Below are positions 1 to 12,950 of a DNA stretch of 64,000 bases, in pieces. The stretch is taken from assembly GCA_964017155.1 (NCBI GenBank), contig OZ024862.1, forward strand, positions 45,399,462 to 45,463,461. Direction: 5' to 3'. Origin of the DNA: Oasisia sp. SBJ-2009. Lineage: Eukaryota; Annelida; Polychaeta; Sabellida; Siboglinidae. The translations under genes were made by a program, and so were the position numbers. The notes beneath the pieces are model-generated. The model was not told the origin of the DNA, did no database searches, and saw only the letters and a program-made list of their open reading frames with translations. Each line of letters opens with the position of its first letter. The first letter of the stretch is position 1.

Positions 1-50
1 ATGCACACACGCATGTACACACACACATGCACGCATGCACGATGCACATG
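1..50. repeat. CA/GCATGC-rich simple repeat at window edge
   Basis: Alternating purine-pyrimidine sequence made of CACA and GCATGCAC steps. It is cut by the window start, so its true length is unknown. Confidence 0.7.
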
Positions 51-1681
51 TTAAATGGTTTGGGGAGCTCTGATGACTGGATAATAGAATTTAGATGCCA
101 TTCTATGAATTTACCCTGGGGCTTGAATTTCTTACTTAAATGACAGGAAATTATTGTCAACTGTATGTAACTATGTCATTCATTGTCGATAACATACATT
201 AAAAAAATTGTTATTGGGATGAATTTAAAATCAAAATATTTTAACATTAATAACAGTGATACCTTTTCAATAAAAGCTGTTACTAATTACTTGAGTGTTT
301 TTAATCTGAATAAATAAGACTTAGTCTTCCTTAGCATTGTTATTAATAATCACCATTAAACATGCCGCAGATAGTTATATTGCCCAAAGTGTATAGATTA
401 TTCTAGCACAGCAAATCCTTAGGTATTTCAACACATTTCTTTAATAATGCCACATGATTTCAGTATTTGCAAACAAAAGTAAACAATTTTTTTTTTTATT
501 ATATATTTATTATTGTTAATTGTTACTACAGTTATGCAAATTAAGTGTTTGCTTTATTTTTATACTGGATTTACACTAGTAGGTTAGTGTGCGTCTTCAT
601 ACATGCATGATTTCTCCACAAATGGCTTTGACTCGTACCTAATAATATTCAGAAACGCCACTCGTAAAACTGTTATGCAAAGGTATGAAAAGGAAGCTGG
701 GAGGGGTTCGCCAGTCGGAACGGAACTGGATCAAACGGAATTTGCCCCCTAGTGAGAAAGGTATTTATCTGTCAAGAATAACGCAACCTAATCCATTTCT
801 ATCTCAGTAACTGGTTCAGATATATTACAGAGGCAACAACGTGGTTAGTGCGTCACTCTTTCTCGTGGTAGTGTCGTGGTATTCTGGTGTACCAGTCAAT
901 GTAGTAGTGAAGGAAAGTGTATGGTTTTTTAGGCAGCCAAAAATTATTTCTGGTTTCTCATATGATTATGCGCGCATAATTAAGAAATGGCAACTGCAAA
1001 ACATTTTTCAATTTTTTAGATATGATTCTAAATTTGTGTTCCGGCCCAGAAAATGAAGGCCATGATTTCTCCAAATGAGTTTGTTTACAGGTTTGGTGCT
1101 TCTTAATACAGACATGGTACACATTATCGCTTGATGCTTGACGAGTAATGTCCTTTTGGTAGGTGGTAGCTGCTGACAACATCAACGTCATATTAAAAAT
1201 ATTAAAACTATACTCATCATTTACATTTTGACAACATACTGACAGTGAACCAGGAATTATGTTTATTTGGCCTCATTGATAAAAATAGCATCAAAGAGCC
1301 CGGGAGTGTAACCCACCTGACCCTCGGAATCCCTGCCTTGTCAGCCTGCGTAACCGGAGCCTTGGCACAAGAGGGAAGCGTCTTCCAGGGAGGTGTATTG
1401 CTGCTGCATTGTTGGCTGATCTCGAACATAAACATTTACACCTCTGGCCTTTTCCCATTCCCTGTCCAGTGAACCCACTCACCTTCTCCCCTTTGATATA
1501 TGACCTCCCTGTGGGGCAGAGGAGTCTTCCATTGGTCAGTTGGGTTTAGAGGGAAGGGAAGATTCATTCATAATATTGGAGATTGATTCGATTTTCATAA
1601 TCACTGGTAGGGTTGAGATGTTCAGTTTCTAAGTGGTCATTCTTTGAAGTGTGATTGTGAGGTGTCTGTTGTTGTAAATAT

Positions 1682-1687
<6 letters not shown>

Positions 1688-1729
<42 letters not shown>
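1688..1729. repeat. (TA)n(CA)n microsatellite
   Basis: About 12 TA dinucleotides run directly into about 9 CA dinucleotides. Confidence 0.9.
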
Positions 1730-2389
1730 CTTTTTCATAAAAGTTACCAAATGTCTGTCCACAATGTTAATAATTATCTTTACCACATTATATCTTTCAA
1801 TCATTTCAGATTTCTGAGCATGTCATAAGCTTAACAGTTTTAAACGATGCTAGTGGTATCTCTTTAATTAAAGTTTAAACCAAAATGGGTTTCGGTCATT
1901 TGGTTCATACATATTTCACTTACCAAAAGTAAGTTTTGTGTAATTGTAAACTGATCATCAGTTATACAAGATTGTAAACAATTAAGTGATCACAACTAAT
2001 CAGTCAATTATAAATAAAATATTATCTGGATAACAAACCCATCCATCTGTCAGTCAGAGTAGACTAATTTTCAGTTGTCTTCTGTACAAGGGCTGTGTGA
2101 TGCCATTGTCTTTGTCAGTGCAGCATTTTTATTTCTGATGTCTTGTTTCTCGACCATGGCTATATCCGCTTGTGTATAAATATCGCTTGCTTCTGCACCT
2201 GTTACTCCCAGTTTTATGAATGCATTTGGCGGATGACTGAGTATTACGTCTGCCACATTTTTGTACCTGAAGTCGTAAATTCACGTAGAGACCACAGATT
2301 TGTAAATGCTACAGCTACAGTGTATTTACAAACCGGGATTGTGTGGTCAATATAACATCCTGTTTCTATGATAAATTTGCATGTGGGTG

Positions 2390-2560
2390 GGATTTTAGTG
2401 GTTGGAAGGGTGGGAGGGTGGTTTTTTAAGTTAAATGGATCATCGGTGGATAGAGTGGGAGTGGTGAGATTGAAAGGGTTTGGGGAGTGGGTTGGACAGT
2501 GTTTAGTTTGGGTAGAGGGGTGTGGATTAAGGATGAGGAATTAGGGTGAAGTGGGGTGGG
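2390..2560. repeat. G-rich low-complexity tract
   Basis: The + strand carries many GGG and GGGG runs spaced by T/A (GGGTGGG, GGGAGGG, GTGGGGTGGGGG). The spacing would permit G-quadruplexes. There is no clean tandem unit and no coding sense. Confidence 0.6.
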
Positions 2561-3534
2561 GGTAACGGAATTGGCGTGGTTATTCCAGGAAGGCATGACT
2601 AGACACAATTAAACGGTAAACACAAGAGTGTGTGATCACCATTACAGTACAATAGCAAGTTTTCTCCAAGGAACTCCTGCCGCAGTTTATAAATCATACA
2701 TGACATCGGTACAACAAGAGTAATTTGAACCATGTTCCCTGGCCTAGATCATGCACGCACGTCTCTGGACCAAGGGACTGTCTGAAACAAAAACAATTTT
2801 CGCCACACGCTATTGTTTCACTATTGAGGCTCACATCAAATAATTCCAGTGAAACATGTCACGGGAAATGGTTGTATTCATTAAATGATCGGATGCATGC
2901 GCAACATAATAAGCAGTTTTGTGGTTGCATTAATTAAGCAAAGGTCCCGTGCTTCGGCGTACCTGAATTTGGCGGTGTTGTGCTCTGGTTAATGTCAGGG
3001 GTGAATTAAACATCACAGGTGCCAGCCTCCAACAACAAGTATTTTATTCGCTTGTCTGACACTCCCAATACGTGAGTTTTCATTTGTGTTCTGTGGTCGT
3101 TGGACCGTGGATGATGATCGCTGGACCGTGATGGAGGATAAGCAGGTGCCATGTGCTGGCATGTTGATTCAAATGCAGGAAATATGGTCATTGAAACGGA
3201 ATAATTGCTGACACGTTTGTCTTCTGCAGTGACAGCAGTTTACGTTTATGTTACCAGTGTTCTGTCGTACATTAGTTAACGCTGAACATCTACTTTTGAG
3301 CTAATATTTTTTTGCCACCCAGTTTATACCACTCGATGTTTTGTTTAAACACATTTGATTCACAGTTTTTGTTTTATGAAACAACTGTGTGCTGTTTGTG
3401 TGCTTTCTGTAAGAATGCTGAGTTGTGTTTTGGAGCAGTTGAAATTAATTAAATATATCTTGAGTTTTTAGGCCAAACCAAACCTAGTGTTTGTCTTTGT
3501 TTCTATTTACTGTGAACAATTCAGGATGATTTTC

Positions 3535-3618
3535 ATTCCCAGTTACAAATTATAGTATATATATATATATATATATATAATTATATATATATATATACTA
3601 TAATTTGTAACTGGGAAT
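3535..3618. repeat. Palindromic hairpin with TA-rich core
   Basis: The arm ATTCCCAGTTACAAATTATA (3535-3554) recurs as its exact reverse complement at 3599-3618. The spacer is (TA)n with an AATT centre, so nearly the whole 84 bp can fold. More (TA) follows to about 3655. It could be a small palindromic element or a cruciform-prone microsatellite. No protein is involved. Confidence 0.85.
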
Positions 3619-3850
3619 AAATATGTATATATAATTATATATATATATTATAAATATGTGTAAGCTAACCATAGTCATATTGTCGGAGAGAACATTATTT
3701 ACATTGTAAAAGAAAAAACAGCGATGTTAAACAGTTTCCATAAAAATTAAAAGTTTATGTCAGTCACCAGTGGGATTAATGATCCCTATGAGCTTTAATG
3801 TCTCAATAGTCGATGTGTAACAAACAATAGTTGAAGACCATATCTTATGT

Positions 3851-3905
3851 AACTTATTTAAAACTGTGACTTGTTTAAAACTGTGACTTATTTAAAACTG
3901 TGACT
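3851..3905. repeat. Short tandem repeat, about 18-19 bp x 3
   Basis: The phrase TTTAAAACTGTGACTT repeats three times with small spacer changes. Confidence 0.85.
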
Positions 3906-4274
3906 TCCCCTTCTTCAGGAGACCCAGTAATTACTTCCGTACCTGTGCTCGTGATAGTATTCTTTCCCCAGACTTTTGTCAGTCTGTGGTCCATTGTGTT
4001 GTCTGCTCTGGTGTGATAAGACGTCTAAGCGCCATCTGCAGCTTAGCACATGCATTTTGCCATAAGCTGAGCCCAGTTTCCCAGCAATATCGTTTATCTT
4101 GTGTAGATCAGACATTTCCTGTCTGCTCTTTAGGTAATTATGTTATACAAATAAAATAAGTTCTTATCAGCGTCATTCAGCAGATGTGTCTTCAGGATAT
4201 CAGTGATCGGAAAATAATATGAAACCATGCGAAATGTGTTTTTAAATAGTTACACAAGTAACACAACAACCATT

Positions 4275-4592
4275 TATAAAAAGGTAAGTTCCTATTCAGC
4301 GCAGTAGCCAATCCTCAGGAGCGCTTTAAACTTTTCTTTCCTGACAGACCTGTTCAATCAAACCTCATCTCAACTTCTCTGGGAAGCATCCAGCCATATG
4401 CTACAATTAACTCACGAAGACTGTCCTTACACATATCCACCACTGTCTATAGCCAGGTACTCATTTATGTAGCTGAGTGAACTGGAGCAATGTAGATGGA
4501 AAAACTTGCCCAAGGTTTTAACACTGCAGCAGAGGATTCGAACCTAGGTCCTCTTAGTCGAGAGTCCGAAGCTCTACGTGTCGGTGGTTTTA
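4275..4592 (-). mobile_element. tRNA-derived SINE, antisense copy (family A)
   Basis: The reverse complement aligns along its length with the copy at 30150-30485. Shared blocks are a tRNA-like head with the B box GGTTCGAATCC, a GTTAAAACCTTGGGCAAG-type body start, 'CACTGCTCCAGTTCACTCAG'-like and 'TACCTGGCTATAGACAGTGG' blocks, and a tail containing AAAGCGCT. The A-box part of the head is altered here (GTAGAGC remains), so this copy is probably inactive. SINEs are non-autonomous and rely on a partner LINE. Confidence 0.85.
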
Positions 4593-4739
4593 TACCGGTA
4601 TTGGTCACCAGGTCCAGAATTGGGCGCTTTTGTTCACTTTATGTTGTCATTGTAGAGAGCGTCTGTCTGGTGTCAGAGCAAACGGAAGTAAACAGTTCCA
4701 TGCAGTGAAATGGAAACAAAACTGTCACAAACTCGATGA

Positions 4740-5150
4740 GATGGGACCTCATTCTTTAAACTCCCACCTGTAGAATAATCATTGAAATGATCCACACGAA
4801 GGCGACTACCTTCAAGACTGCGTTAAAAACCCAGTTATTTATTACGACCTACACCAACTAAATGGCTGCTGAGACATCTTTACTCATTCATATATTTATG
4901 CGATGAAAACTTAAAGAATGTGTAAAGTAGCTTATTTATGCTGGTAATTGATAATTAATTAATCCTTTATAATCCACTTGACACAGCATGTTTATCTGAT
5001 TTTAATGTATTTATTGTATTAATTTTATTATTATTATTTAAATTGATAAAACATTAACTATTTATTTGTAGTTTTAGTGAAATAATATGTCACATGCTGC
5101 AAATGCTACAGATAAACGCTATATAACAAATAAAGATTCTCACTATTGTT
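4740..5150 (+). mobile_element. 3' end of a LINE-like retroposon (CR1/L2-like), degraded
   Basis: At 4817-4864 the + strand reads FKTALKTQLFITTYTN. This resembles the end of CR1/L2-type reverse-transcriptase ORFs, which often close with 'FKxxLKTxLF'. An AT-rich stretch follows, then CGCTATATAACAAATAAAGATT near 5120, a typical 3' terminal signature of such elements. The rest of the RT is absent, so this is a 5'-truncated dead copy. It lies directly downstream of the antisense SINE. The family assignment rests on motif memory and is tentative. Confidence 0.5.
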
Positions 5151-5786
5151 ATCTTCATTTTCACTTGTTTCTTTGTATTAATTTCTTCTCTTAATTCCTC
5201 CATCTTCCTCCAGTCATCTCTGACTGTACAGACCAACTTACGGTCTGCACACGTGACAGGCGTGTATAAACATCGTAGCTATGGTAGTGACTGTCCCAAT
5301 AATGCTGTTATGGCACAGAACGAGAAATTTGTGGTCAAGTCATTTTCAGTTTCCACGACTGTGCGTCCTCGCGAGATCGGAAGATTGTGAAGATGACAGA
5401 AGGAAGCAGCATTTATTATTCCTCTCACTCCTTTACGTATTGATCCCTGAAGTACACATGCCACAGCCTGGCTGAGAGGATCTGCAATGATCCTCTGTGA
5501 TCGCCATTGACCTTAGGAATTATTATTTTACCAACAACAGTTAATTATCATATTATCATAGAATACCAGTGGCATTTACGTGGGTTTTTTAAACAAAAAG
5601 CAAAACGTCAATATTAGAAATAACAAATTATACGAGTTAGTTGGAACTTAGTCAGAATACCAGTGTAAACACAGCTATATTTGAAGTGTGTGTTAACAAA
5701 ATGGCGAGAGACTATCATGTGATTAAATAATGATTTATACCAATGTACACTGATCACAAGATGTAACCACTCAATGACGTATTCAG

Positions 5787-5800
5787 CCCCCCCCCCCCCC
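5787..5800. repeat. Poly(C) tract, 14 nt
   Basis: Uninterrupted C run on the + strand. Confidence 0.95.
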
Positions 5801-6288
5801 TTAGTAATGCACAATCCATGTGCAACATTGTAGCAACACAGCTTCTATAAACATGAGTAAGAGCATTACCCAATAGTGTATGTACATAAACCCAACTACT
5901 ATCCAATAATGCCTTGTGCCGAGACCTTTTCCACCATATGTCATTAACATACACAGTTCCTGAGGGCATCTCTATCCCAGAGTGCCGTGCACAATGTAAG
6001 ATTCACATTCTCTGTTAACCACATAAAAACTACAGGGTTGGGTCATATGTGTGTAGCTGGAAGTGTGCTTACCCTAGGTAGCACTTTAATCTGATCTGCT
6101 TGCCAAGATGTGAAGTACACTTGAAGTACACACTTGAGTAATATAGAAAGCAAACTACTTCGTAACTGTTTTTCTTGTGTGCTGCCGAATATCGAATCTA
6201 AGTTAATTATTAATATTTTATTTCCTTCAAAAAATTTATAATTGGCAACTGATTAATACTGTAGCTGGGTAACTGTTCTTTACTTGTA

Positions 6289-6293
<5 letters not shown>

Positions 6294-6323
<30 letters not shown>
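6294..6323. repeat. (TA)n microsatellite
   Basis: About 15 TA dinucleotides. Confidence 0.9.
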
Positions 6324-6327
<4 letters not shown>

Positions 6328-7082
6328 AGCTTCATTATTCTGATGAATTAGCAGTTTAAAAATCAGACGTGGTCATTTGCCAAAGGTGTATTAACACAGC
6401 TGTTGCACCAACATTTACATTCCTGCTTAGTAAGTAGCTTCGCATCGAGATTATATATTCTCCTCAGCAAAGTTGCTCAGAATTGCACAGAATCTGCTTC
6501 AGAATAAATTGCGTTTGCCATGTATATTCCCTGTCACAGTGTGATGGAATTGAATCAGCAATCGTCTGTTGGCTTAGTTTGGAAAGGTCATTTTGCAGTA
6601 GCAACAAAGGTGTTGTCGCAGGCTTAACTGATGTGAAACTTCAAAACTTGGGATCGTTAAAGATTAACTTCACAGAATGAACAGCTGAGTCAAAGATAAA
6701 AACTGGGGTCATTGGTCAAAACGTAATGGAGTTGCAGGTTCAAACATCCGGGGCAAAGGTCAACAGGTCACATGATTTGACTCTTGATTGGCCTGCCAAG
6801 TTTACTTATTAACTTAGTGGATAACCCTAGTGTTGTTTGGCAGTTAAACATAAACTCGATAAAAAACCAGTGTAACTTTATTCCTATGACACAGTCAAAT
6901 AGAAGATATTGTCTCATGAGACAAAACTGCACCAGAAAGATGGCAAATTGTGTGGTGAACCAAGCAGAGTTGGCAGCAGCATTGTTGAACTCAAGAGCAC
7001 TGCCCTGTCAAGCCAGGGCTGCTGGGTACAACACTACATGATATTGACCAATCAAAACATTTGTTATCATTTGCTGCATTAG

Positions 7083-7107
7083 CCAATAATATTACCAATA
7101 TTATTGG
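7083..7107. repeat. Perfect 11-bp stem, 3-nt loop inverted repeat
   Basis: CCAATAATATT, loop ACC, AATATTATTGG. Both arms carry CCAAT. No replication gene or terminator context is present nearby. It may be a chance AT-rich palindrome. Confidence 0.8.
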
Positions 7108-7597
7108 TTATAATTGCTCATGGTGGAAATTTCAGTTTTGATGCACACAGACGTGTAGCGTTAATTGCGTGTCATGGCCCATTGCTGGTAGATGTAATGA
7201 CGGGCATTTCCTGGAATCTTTGAGTCAGTTCCCTGAAGCATTCCACGAGGAAAAACAGTAGGTTAAAGTGTAAATGATTCAGCACGCATCAGTGTTGTTC
7301 GGTACATTGTGTTGGACAGACACAAGGGTTGGTGTAGTGCTATGACACATGTGGGGTCGGTTCACTAGGGTAGTGAACTCTTGAAGATATTCGTCATTAA
7401 ACAAAGCAAGTTGTTAATTAAATATGACGTTTTAAAATGCAAAAAGCAGCCACTGCGTCACTGCGGACAATATTTCTGTTATACACACACAGATGAAATG
7501 CAAATATCCTGGTGGTGTTAACAGTTTCCAGTGTACACATTCACTGCTAAGGAGAATAATCAAATTTATGGAGTAAACTCAAACATAAAGAGCCAAG

Positions 7598-7671
7598 TCT
7601 AATTTAGGGAGCACAATTTTAAGGAGTAAAATAGAATTTAAGAAGCAAAATCTAATTTAAGGAGTAAAATC
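7598..7671. repeat. Degenerate about 20-24 bp tandem repeat
   Basis: Variants of AATTTAAGGAGTAAAAT (also AATTTAGGGAGCACAAT and AATTTAAGAAGCAAAAT) repeat about four times. Weaker units extend left to about 7555. Confidence 0.7.
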
Positions 7672-8152
7672 GCGCGCATAAGAGTTAGTAAATGGCCTCT
7701 TAGCTTGTTAGGGTGATGACCGGTATGAAGATGTTTAGTTACACAATAGTGGCTCTTGAAGCATGTTTTAATGACCCTACAGTTTATATATCAATGCATA
7801 CAACGTTGAATAATTTATGTCGTATTCTGTGTTTCATTCAGCCCCGGAGCCACTCGTGGGTGGGTTCTCAGCTCCGATGCTCTCGATGTGATTTCTCTAT
7901 GGTTACATTAATGGTCCCCCGTCAGTTTGATTTTTTCATCCATCTCATCGCAAACTAATTTCATGGAAAGTGTAATCTATCAAGTAGTCACTATCATATA
8001 CTAGCTTATTTCTATGTAGACAAATTTTCTATTATGCTGAAGTTATTTGTAGAAACTGTTAAGTTGTTTTTTACTGGGTACAACCTCATTAAAAATAAGT
8101 ATATTAAAAAATTTCATCTAACTCCAATATAATCGCATAAGTCGGTCTGCAA

Positions 8153-8244
8153 CATTTTATACTGATATAACAATCAAAGTAAGTTCCGTTGATGAATCCA
8201 TTTTATACTGATATAACAATCAAAGTAAGTTCCGTTGATGAATC
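8153..8244. repeat. Perfect 46-bp tandem duplication
   Basis: Two identical 46-bp units, beginning CATTTTATACTGATATAACA, abut at 8199. The perfect identity in otherwise unique AT-rich sequence suggests a recent slippage or duplication event. Confidence 0.95.
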
Positions 8245-9639
8245 AAATAAAAATATGCAATCTTATATTTAACTCTGCATGAACAGGTATAATTACCCAG
8301 TAGTTTATTTAAGTATGTCTGAATTTTGGCAGGCTAAATCTATCAATGAGGTAGTTTAAAAAACAAGAAATTTGCTTGTCGAACAGGACTGAAGATTAGT
8401 TTTAGTTACAATTCAGTTGTACTTTTGCATAAACACCTGGGATATGCGACTACATTAATAAATGGAAAGCTTTAGAGAGTTTAGTGGCTTTGGTAGATAT
8501 TGATATAGGTTGCCATTAAGTGATATTACAAACTTATCCCTCTATTAGCAACAAGCCATCACAATACGATTGCTCATAGCTGCAGGCTTTCTATTCATTT
8601 CAGCATTACTTAAATATTAATCCCTGGATACAGTGTTATTAATACGCATAGGACATATGTGGTGAATCATATTACGGGCACATGTGCTAGGATTTTAATA
8701 TCAAGTTATTGTAATAAGGCGATTAACATGTAAAAGCATGAGTAAGTCTTTGCAGAGGATAAAGCACTCACTGGGGGTAGATTATCAATAATCCGTAAGT
8801 ATTAAATGTAAGTAGTGTTGTGGATTTGTGAAATGACGTCCAGGAATTAGTGTCAGTAATCAAAGGTCAGGTGGTCATCATGGTAGGAAGAGAGGTTTTA
8901 TGAACATTTGTCCGCCCTTTTAAAACTCCTTCAGTCAATTGTGAATCAAATTTGTTCGTGCCCATAGTGCATCAGTAGTTGATTTAGCATGTACAGTTAC
9001 CACTGGTAGTTTAGTTAAAATTGTCATTCTTTCTATAAAATCATCAAACAAATTAACACGGGTTGTTATATCAGGTAACATTTCAACGTGTAAACAAAGT
9101 TATGTCGTAGCATAATGATAGAGGGAGGGTCATTTTGTTGAATGCTCACACACGGGCCTACACAAAAACATTATCATTTCTCAGACGATTTTGTAGAAAT
9201 TTAATCAAGCATTTGCGGCAACAATTAACTGTACAGATTCAACTAAGTTATAGTTTTCGTTAACTTTAGTGATTCTAAAAACCAGTAGTAGGAATATATC
9301 AAAATACTGCTTAACATTTGTGATCAGCCATGCATATTGTATAGATCTTTAGTCAAATTTTATGACCCGTTATTAATTCATGCAGTGATATTGGCGATTA
9401 ACTGGAAACTTTGAAAAGAGGACGAGATTCCACGTACTCTGAGTCAACATTATTACATCATTCATTACACGTACTCATGATGCAATCATGAATCTGGCAG
9501 TCAGTGCCAATAATTCTATTGTTGACCTATGATAATTGTCATCAAACGTGAGATTGTGTTATAAATCATTCATCAATCTCCGTAATTTACCTCGGTGTTA
9601 ATTAGAGTAATTAGTGGTACTGGAGTAGGTGTTTCATGT

Positions 9640-10110
9640 TGTGTACCTGCTTTGATTTGCGTGGGACGAGATGGGAAGGTGAAGGCAGACATCACTTGAG
9701 TGGATAGTGATTATCTTCTGGTGGTGTCATGAGGAATATTGGGCCATCTAAATCTCAATTTAACGACTGTCTAATGATACTGCTTAATCCGGGCCCCAGA
9801 GACTGGCTGTGCCTGTGTAAATCATCATGAGTTAACGTGTTCGCTCTACAAAAGCTGGAATCGATCAGGATTTCTTGGCAATAACATAACGGCACCAACA
9901 GCAGAGAGCAGGTAATTATGACGGGGACCATTATGACACTACGACAGAGGACAGACAGCCTAGCCGGCCAGAGGGAGATGCCGAATAAATAGACATTGAT
10001 CGGCGGATCGTGAATATATGTCATTGTACTTGGATGACACATGTCCATTTCTGGCATGTCATTCCAGATATAGATTGACATACGGGAGTACATATAAAAC
10101 GATCTACACG
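9640..10110. promoter_or_regulatory. Balanced-GC island, candidate non-coding regulatory element
   Basis: This block stands out from the AT-rich surroundings by even composition and dense motif-like words (TTAATCC, GTAATTATGACG, CTAATGATAC, GGGCCATCTAAAT). It contains a 170-codon open frame on the - strand (9755-10267), but that frame shows no domain, splice logic or recognisable similarity. Regulatory function is inference from composition only. Confidence 0.25.
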
Positions 10111-10639
10111 TATTATGTGAGTAATGTGACGTATACACAAAATGCGTTGGATCCTGTTGGTGCGCGTGAAAATAAGCCATGTTTTCTGTTAAGTAAATTG
10201 TTATTTCTTCATTCAGAATGATGGTGTATAAAGCATTTTGCCAGAAAGCATTTACTCTTAACATCACAGCAGAATTAAACCACTGTAAACTAATAATTGA
10301 TATGATATTGACATATTTCTATGATGTATATTTTGCAGATAAACACTTCATTATTTTGATATACCCCGAATATTCTTAACATAATATTAGTTAATTTTAT
10401 TTTTAGAAAATATGGAATTACATATATATGTGAGAAATATTTATTATTCTCATAATCATAATCTTGTTATCTTTTGTGTTGACTGAAAAGGAAGTTGTGT
10501 CAAGTAATTATTAGTAGGAATCGGTTGTGCTTAGTCCCTGTTTGGTCAGGAGCGTGGAACGAGCTGACTTCATAGAAATACGCACAATAAGCAATATGAA
10601 CCAGCATTGATTTCTTGTTTTTTCATGTTCTCCCTCGCT

Positions 10640-10944
10640 GTACCTCCACTCTCTCTATCTCTCTCCCTCCCCCCTCTCTCTCTCTCTCTGTCTCTCTCCC
10701 TGTCTCTCTCCCTGTCTGTCTGTCTCTCTCTTTCTCTCCTTCTCCTCTCTCTCTCTGTTTCTCTTTCTTTGCTCTCGCTCTCTCTCTCTCGCTCTCGCTC
10801 GCACGCTCTCTCTCTCTTTCTCTCTCTCACTATCACTCTCTCCCTCCCTACCTCCTTCCCTCCCTCACTCACTCACTCACTCACTCACTCATGCACTCAC
10901 TCACTCACTCATGCACTCACTCACTCACTCACTCTCAGCCTCCA

Positions 10945-10978
<34 letters not shown>
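10640..10978. repeat. (TC)n and (ACTC)n low-complexity block
   Basis: CT-rich microsatellite with CTCTCTC, CTGT and CCCT variants, passing into (ACTC)n around 10863-10935 and back to (TC)n until about 10978. Long open frames here are repeat artefacts (SLSLS and THSLTHS peptides). Confidence 0.95.
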
Positions 10979-10980
<2 letters not shown>

Positions 10981-12483
10981 CCTCTAAATGTGTCTTTATC
11001 CAATCCATCCAACCCAGCCTGGATCATCTCCTTCTCTTGTCTCCGTCTTTAGACATCTGCTTTCTTTGCCAATATATCATTGCATACATCTTCTATTAAG
11101 AACACTACATCAGTCCACATTAATAAGTGAGGAACTTGCAGACGTCATACCTCTAAAGAGGCGTTTTGGGAATCACAGGTATTTTCTCTGCTTCACCAAG
11201 TGACATGATTGTGGTTAAATCGAGGCAACATGCCGTGAATTATCGGCCTAAAGTTCTCATCTAAGTTGGTAATCGCATGGAAACACAATGGCCCCGGAGG
11301 AATTAGATGATGCAGCTTTGATCTTCCTTGTGAAACACCAGTCTCTTTGACTTGAGGAGCCAGAGGCTGCAGAATACTTCTGTTTCATCTTCCGTCTTGA
11401 TTTGACACATTTGGGCAGCGAATAAGCACCAAAGGTTCTGTTGAATAATACTCGAGTCTGTTATCCAATTGAGAGTGGGTCAGAATGTATTGGCCAGTGG
11501 CATTGTCAGTTGGAATGTTGAGCTTTGTATGAGGACACTGGGATGGGAGGAGTGGAGAAGGTTGTCCAAGGTCAAGATGGATTAATGGAGTCGGAAGATT
11601 AATTAGGAGAGAAGGGGACCCTCGGAAGACTGAAAACGGAATGCATGGAATGGGCTAAGTGGAAATAGGCTGAGGATTAGTGGGATAATAAGGGGATTAG
11701 TGAGATAATCCAGGAGCCTGCAAGTTCTGTCTGTAAATGCACCAGCAGACTCAGATGCATTTTGTATTAGCAGTTTAAATAAGCTCTTTAAAAAAACAGG
11801 GCAAAGACAAAACAAGTTTATGAAGTCAAACTATCATGCAATAGCAGTCAAATGGGCATTGATTTGCATCATCAGTTATGGTGCAGGTTTATTTGCTTTA
11901 TTCAAAGAAAACATGAAAACTTGTGTCAAAAACTACATATTCAAGTGTAACTATAAATTGTATCTTTGCTATAATTGCTATGTTTTATCTAAACCTTTCT
12001 CTGCCTCATACAGACTGGGAAATTGACAGCATGCTAGTTGAGTTCTTATTTTATCCTGCAAAAACTGCATGCTCCCCATCGCATCGTGTTTCACACGTTC
12101 ACGTGCTGGTCGACTGTTACACTTTTCTTCACTCTCAGAACATCTCACACCCCTCAAGTACCAGTTGCTGGCGACTGCAGAATTATGGGAGAAAAACTTG
12201 TTGTCGACTGCAGTAATGAATGCATGCGGCTGCGAGATAGAAATCATAAAGACAGTTGTCAGCACCCTACAGACGCTAGAGGGGTCTGAAAATCAGATCA
12301 CAACCACCTGCCCCCCTTTGCTGTGAACCCCAGCGTAATTTGTGAGCCACACCTGCCTGGCTGCTGTTGTCATGGGTGAGTGATCTGGTTGTGATGGAGG
12401 AGGCTCTTCATCCTAGCAGACTCCATATCTATTGGCTGGTAGGATGGGGAGAAGGATAGACAGAATCACAAGGGGATCGTTGT

Positions 12484-12631
12484 TGTGGGTGTGTGGGTGG
12501 GTGTGTGTGAGTAGGTGGGTAGGTGTGTGGGGTGGGTGGGTGTGTGGGTGTGTGTGTGTGTGTGGGTGTGGGTGGGTGTATGTGTGTGTGTGGGTGTGGG
12601 TGGGTGTATGTGTGTGTGTGGGTGTGGGTGG

Positions 12632-12698
<67 letters not shown>

Positions 12699-12711
12699 TG
12701 TGTATGTGTGT

Positions 12712-12787
<76 letters not shown>

Positions 12788-12950
12788 TGTGCATGTGTGC
12801 AGCGTGTGTGTGGTGTGTGGTGTGTGTGAGGTATGTTCTGGTCTGGTGTGGTATGGTGTGGTGTGTGTTTGTGAGTATACGTGTTTATGTTGTCTGTGTG
12901 TATGTATGTGTATTTATGTGTGCATGCATGCATGAGTGTGAGTGAATGTA
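12484..12950. repeat. (GT)n microsatellite with GGGT-rich start
   Basis: A GTGGGTGGGTGT-rich portion is followed by long (GT)n, near-perfect at 12719-12785, then GTAT/GCAT variants. The three copies of a GGGTGTATGTGTGTGTGTGG-like phrase at 12570-12640 show local higher-order duplication. Z-DNA-prone. Confidence 0.95.

Noticed and set aside
7083..7107. TAATATTAC inside a hairpin, the nonanucleotide of some rolling-circle virus origins
   Set aside because: The nonamer straddles the arm rather than sitting in a loop, and no Rep-like frame lies nearby. AT-rich DNA yields this word by chance.
8153..8244. 46-bp tandem pair as a CRISPR-like or attachment repeat
   Set aside because: Only two abutting units with no spacers, in a eukaryotic genome. 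A simple tandem duplication.
9755..10267. 170-codon open frame on -, the longest outside simple repeats
   Set aside because: No domain, no family resemblance and no splice context. A rough estimate gives a fair chance of one such frame in 64 kb at this composition.
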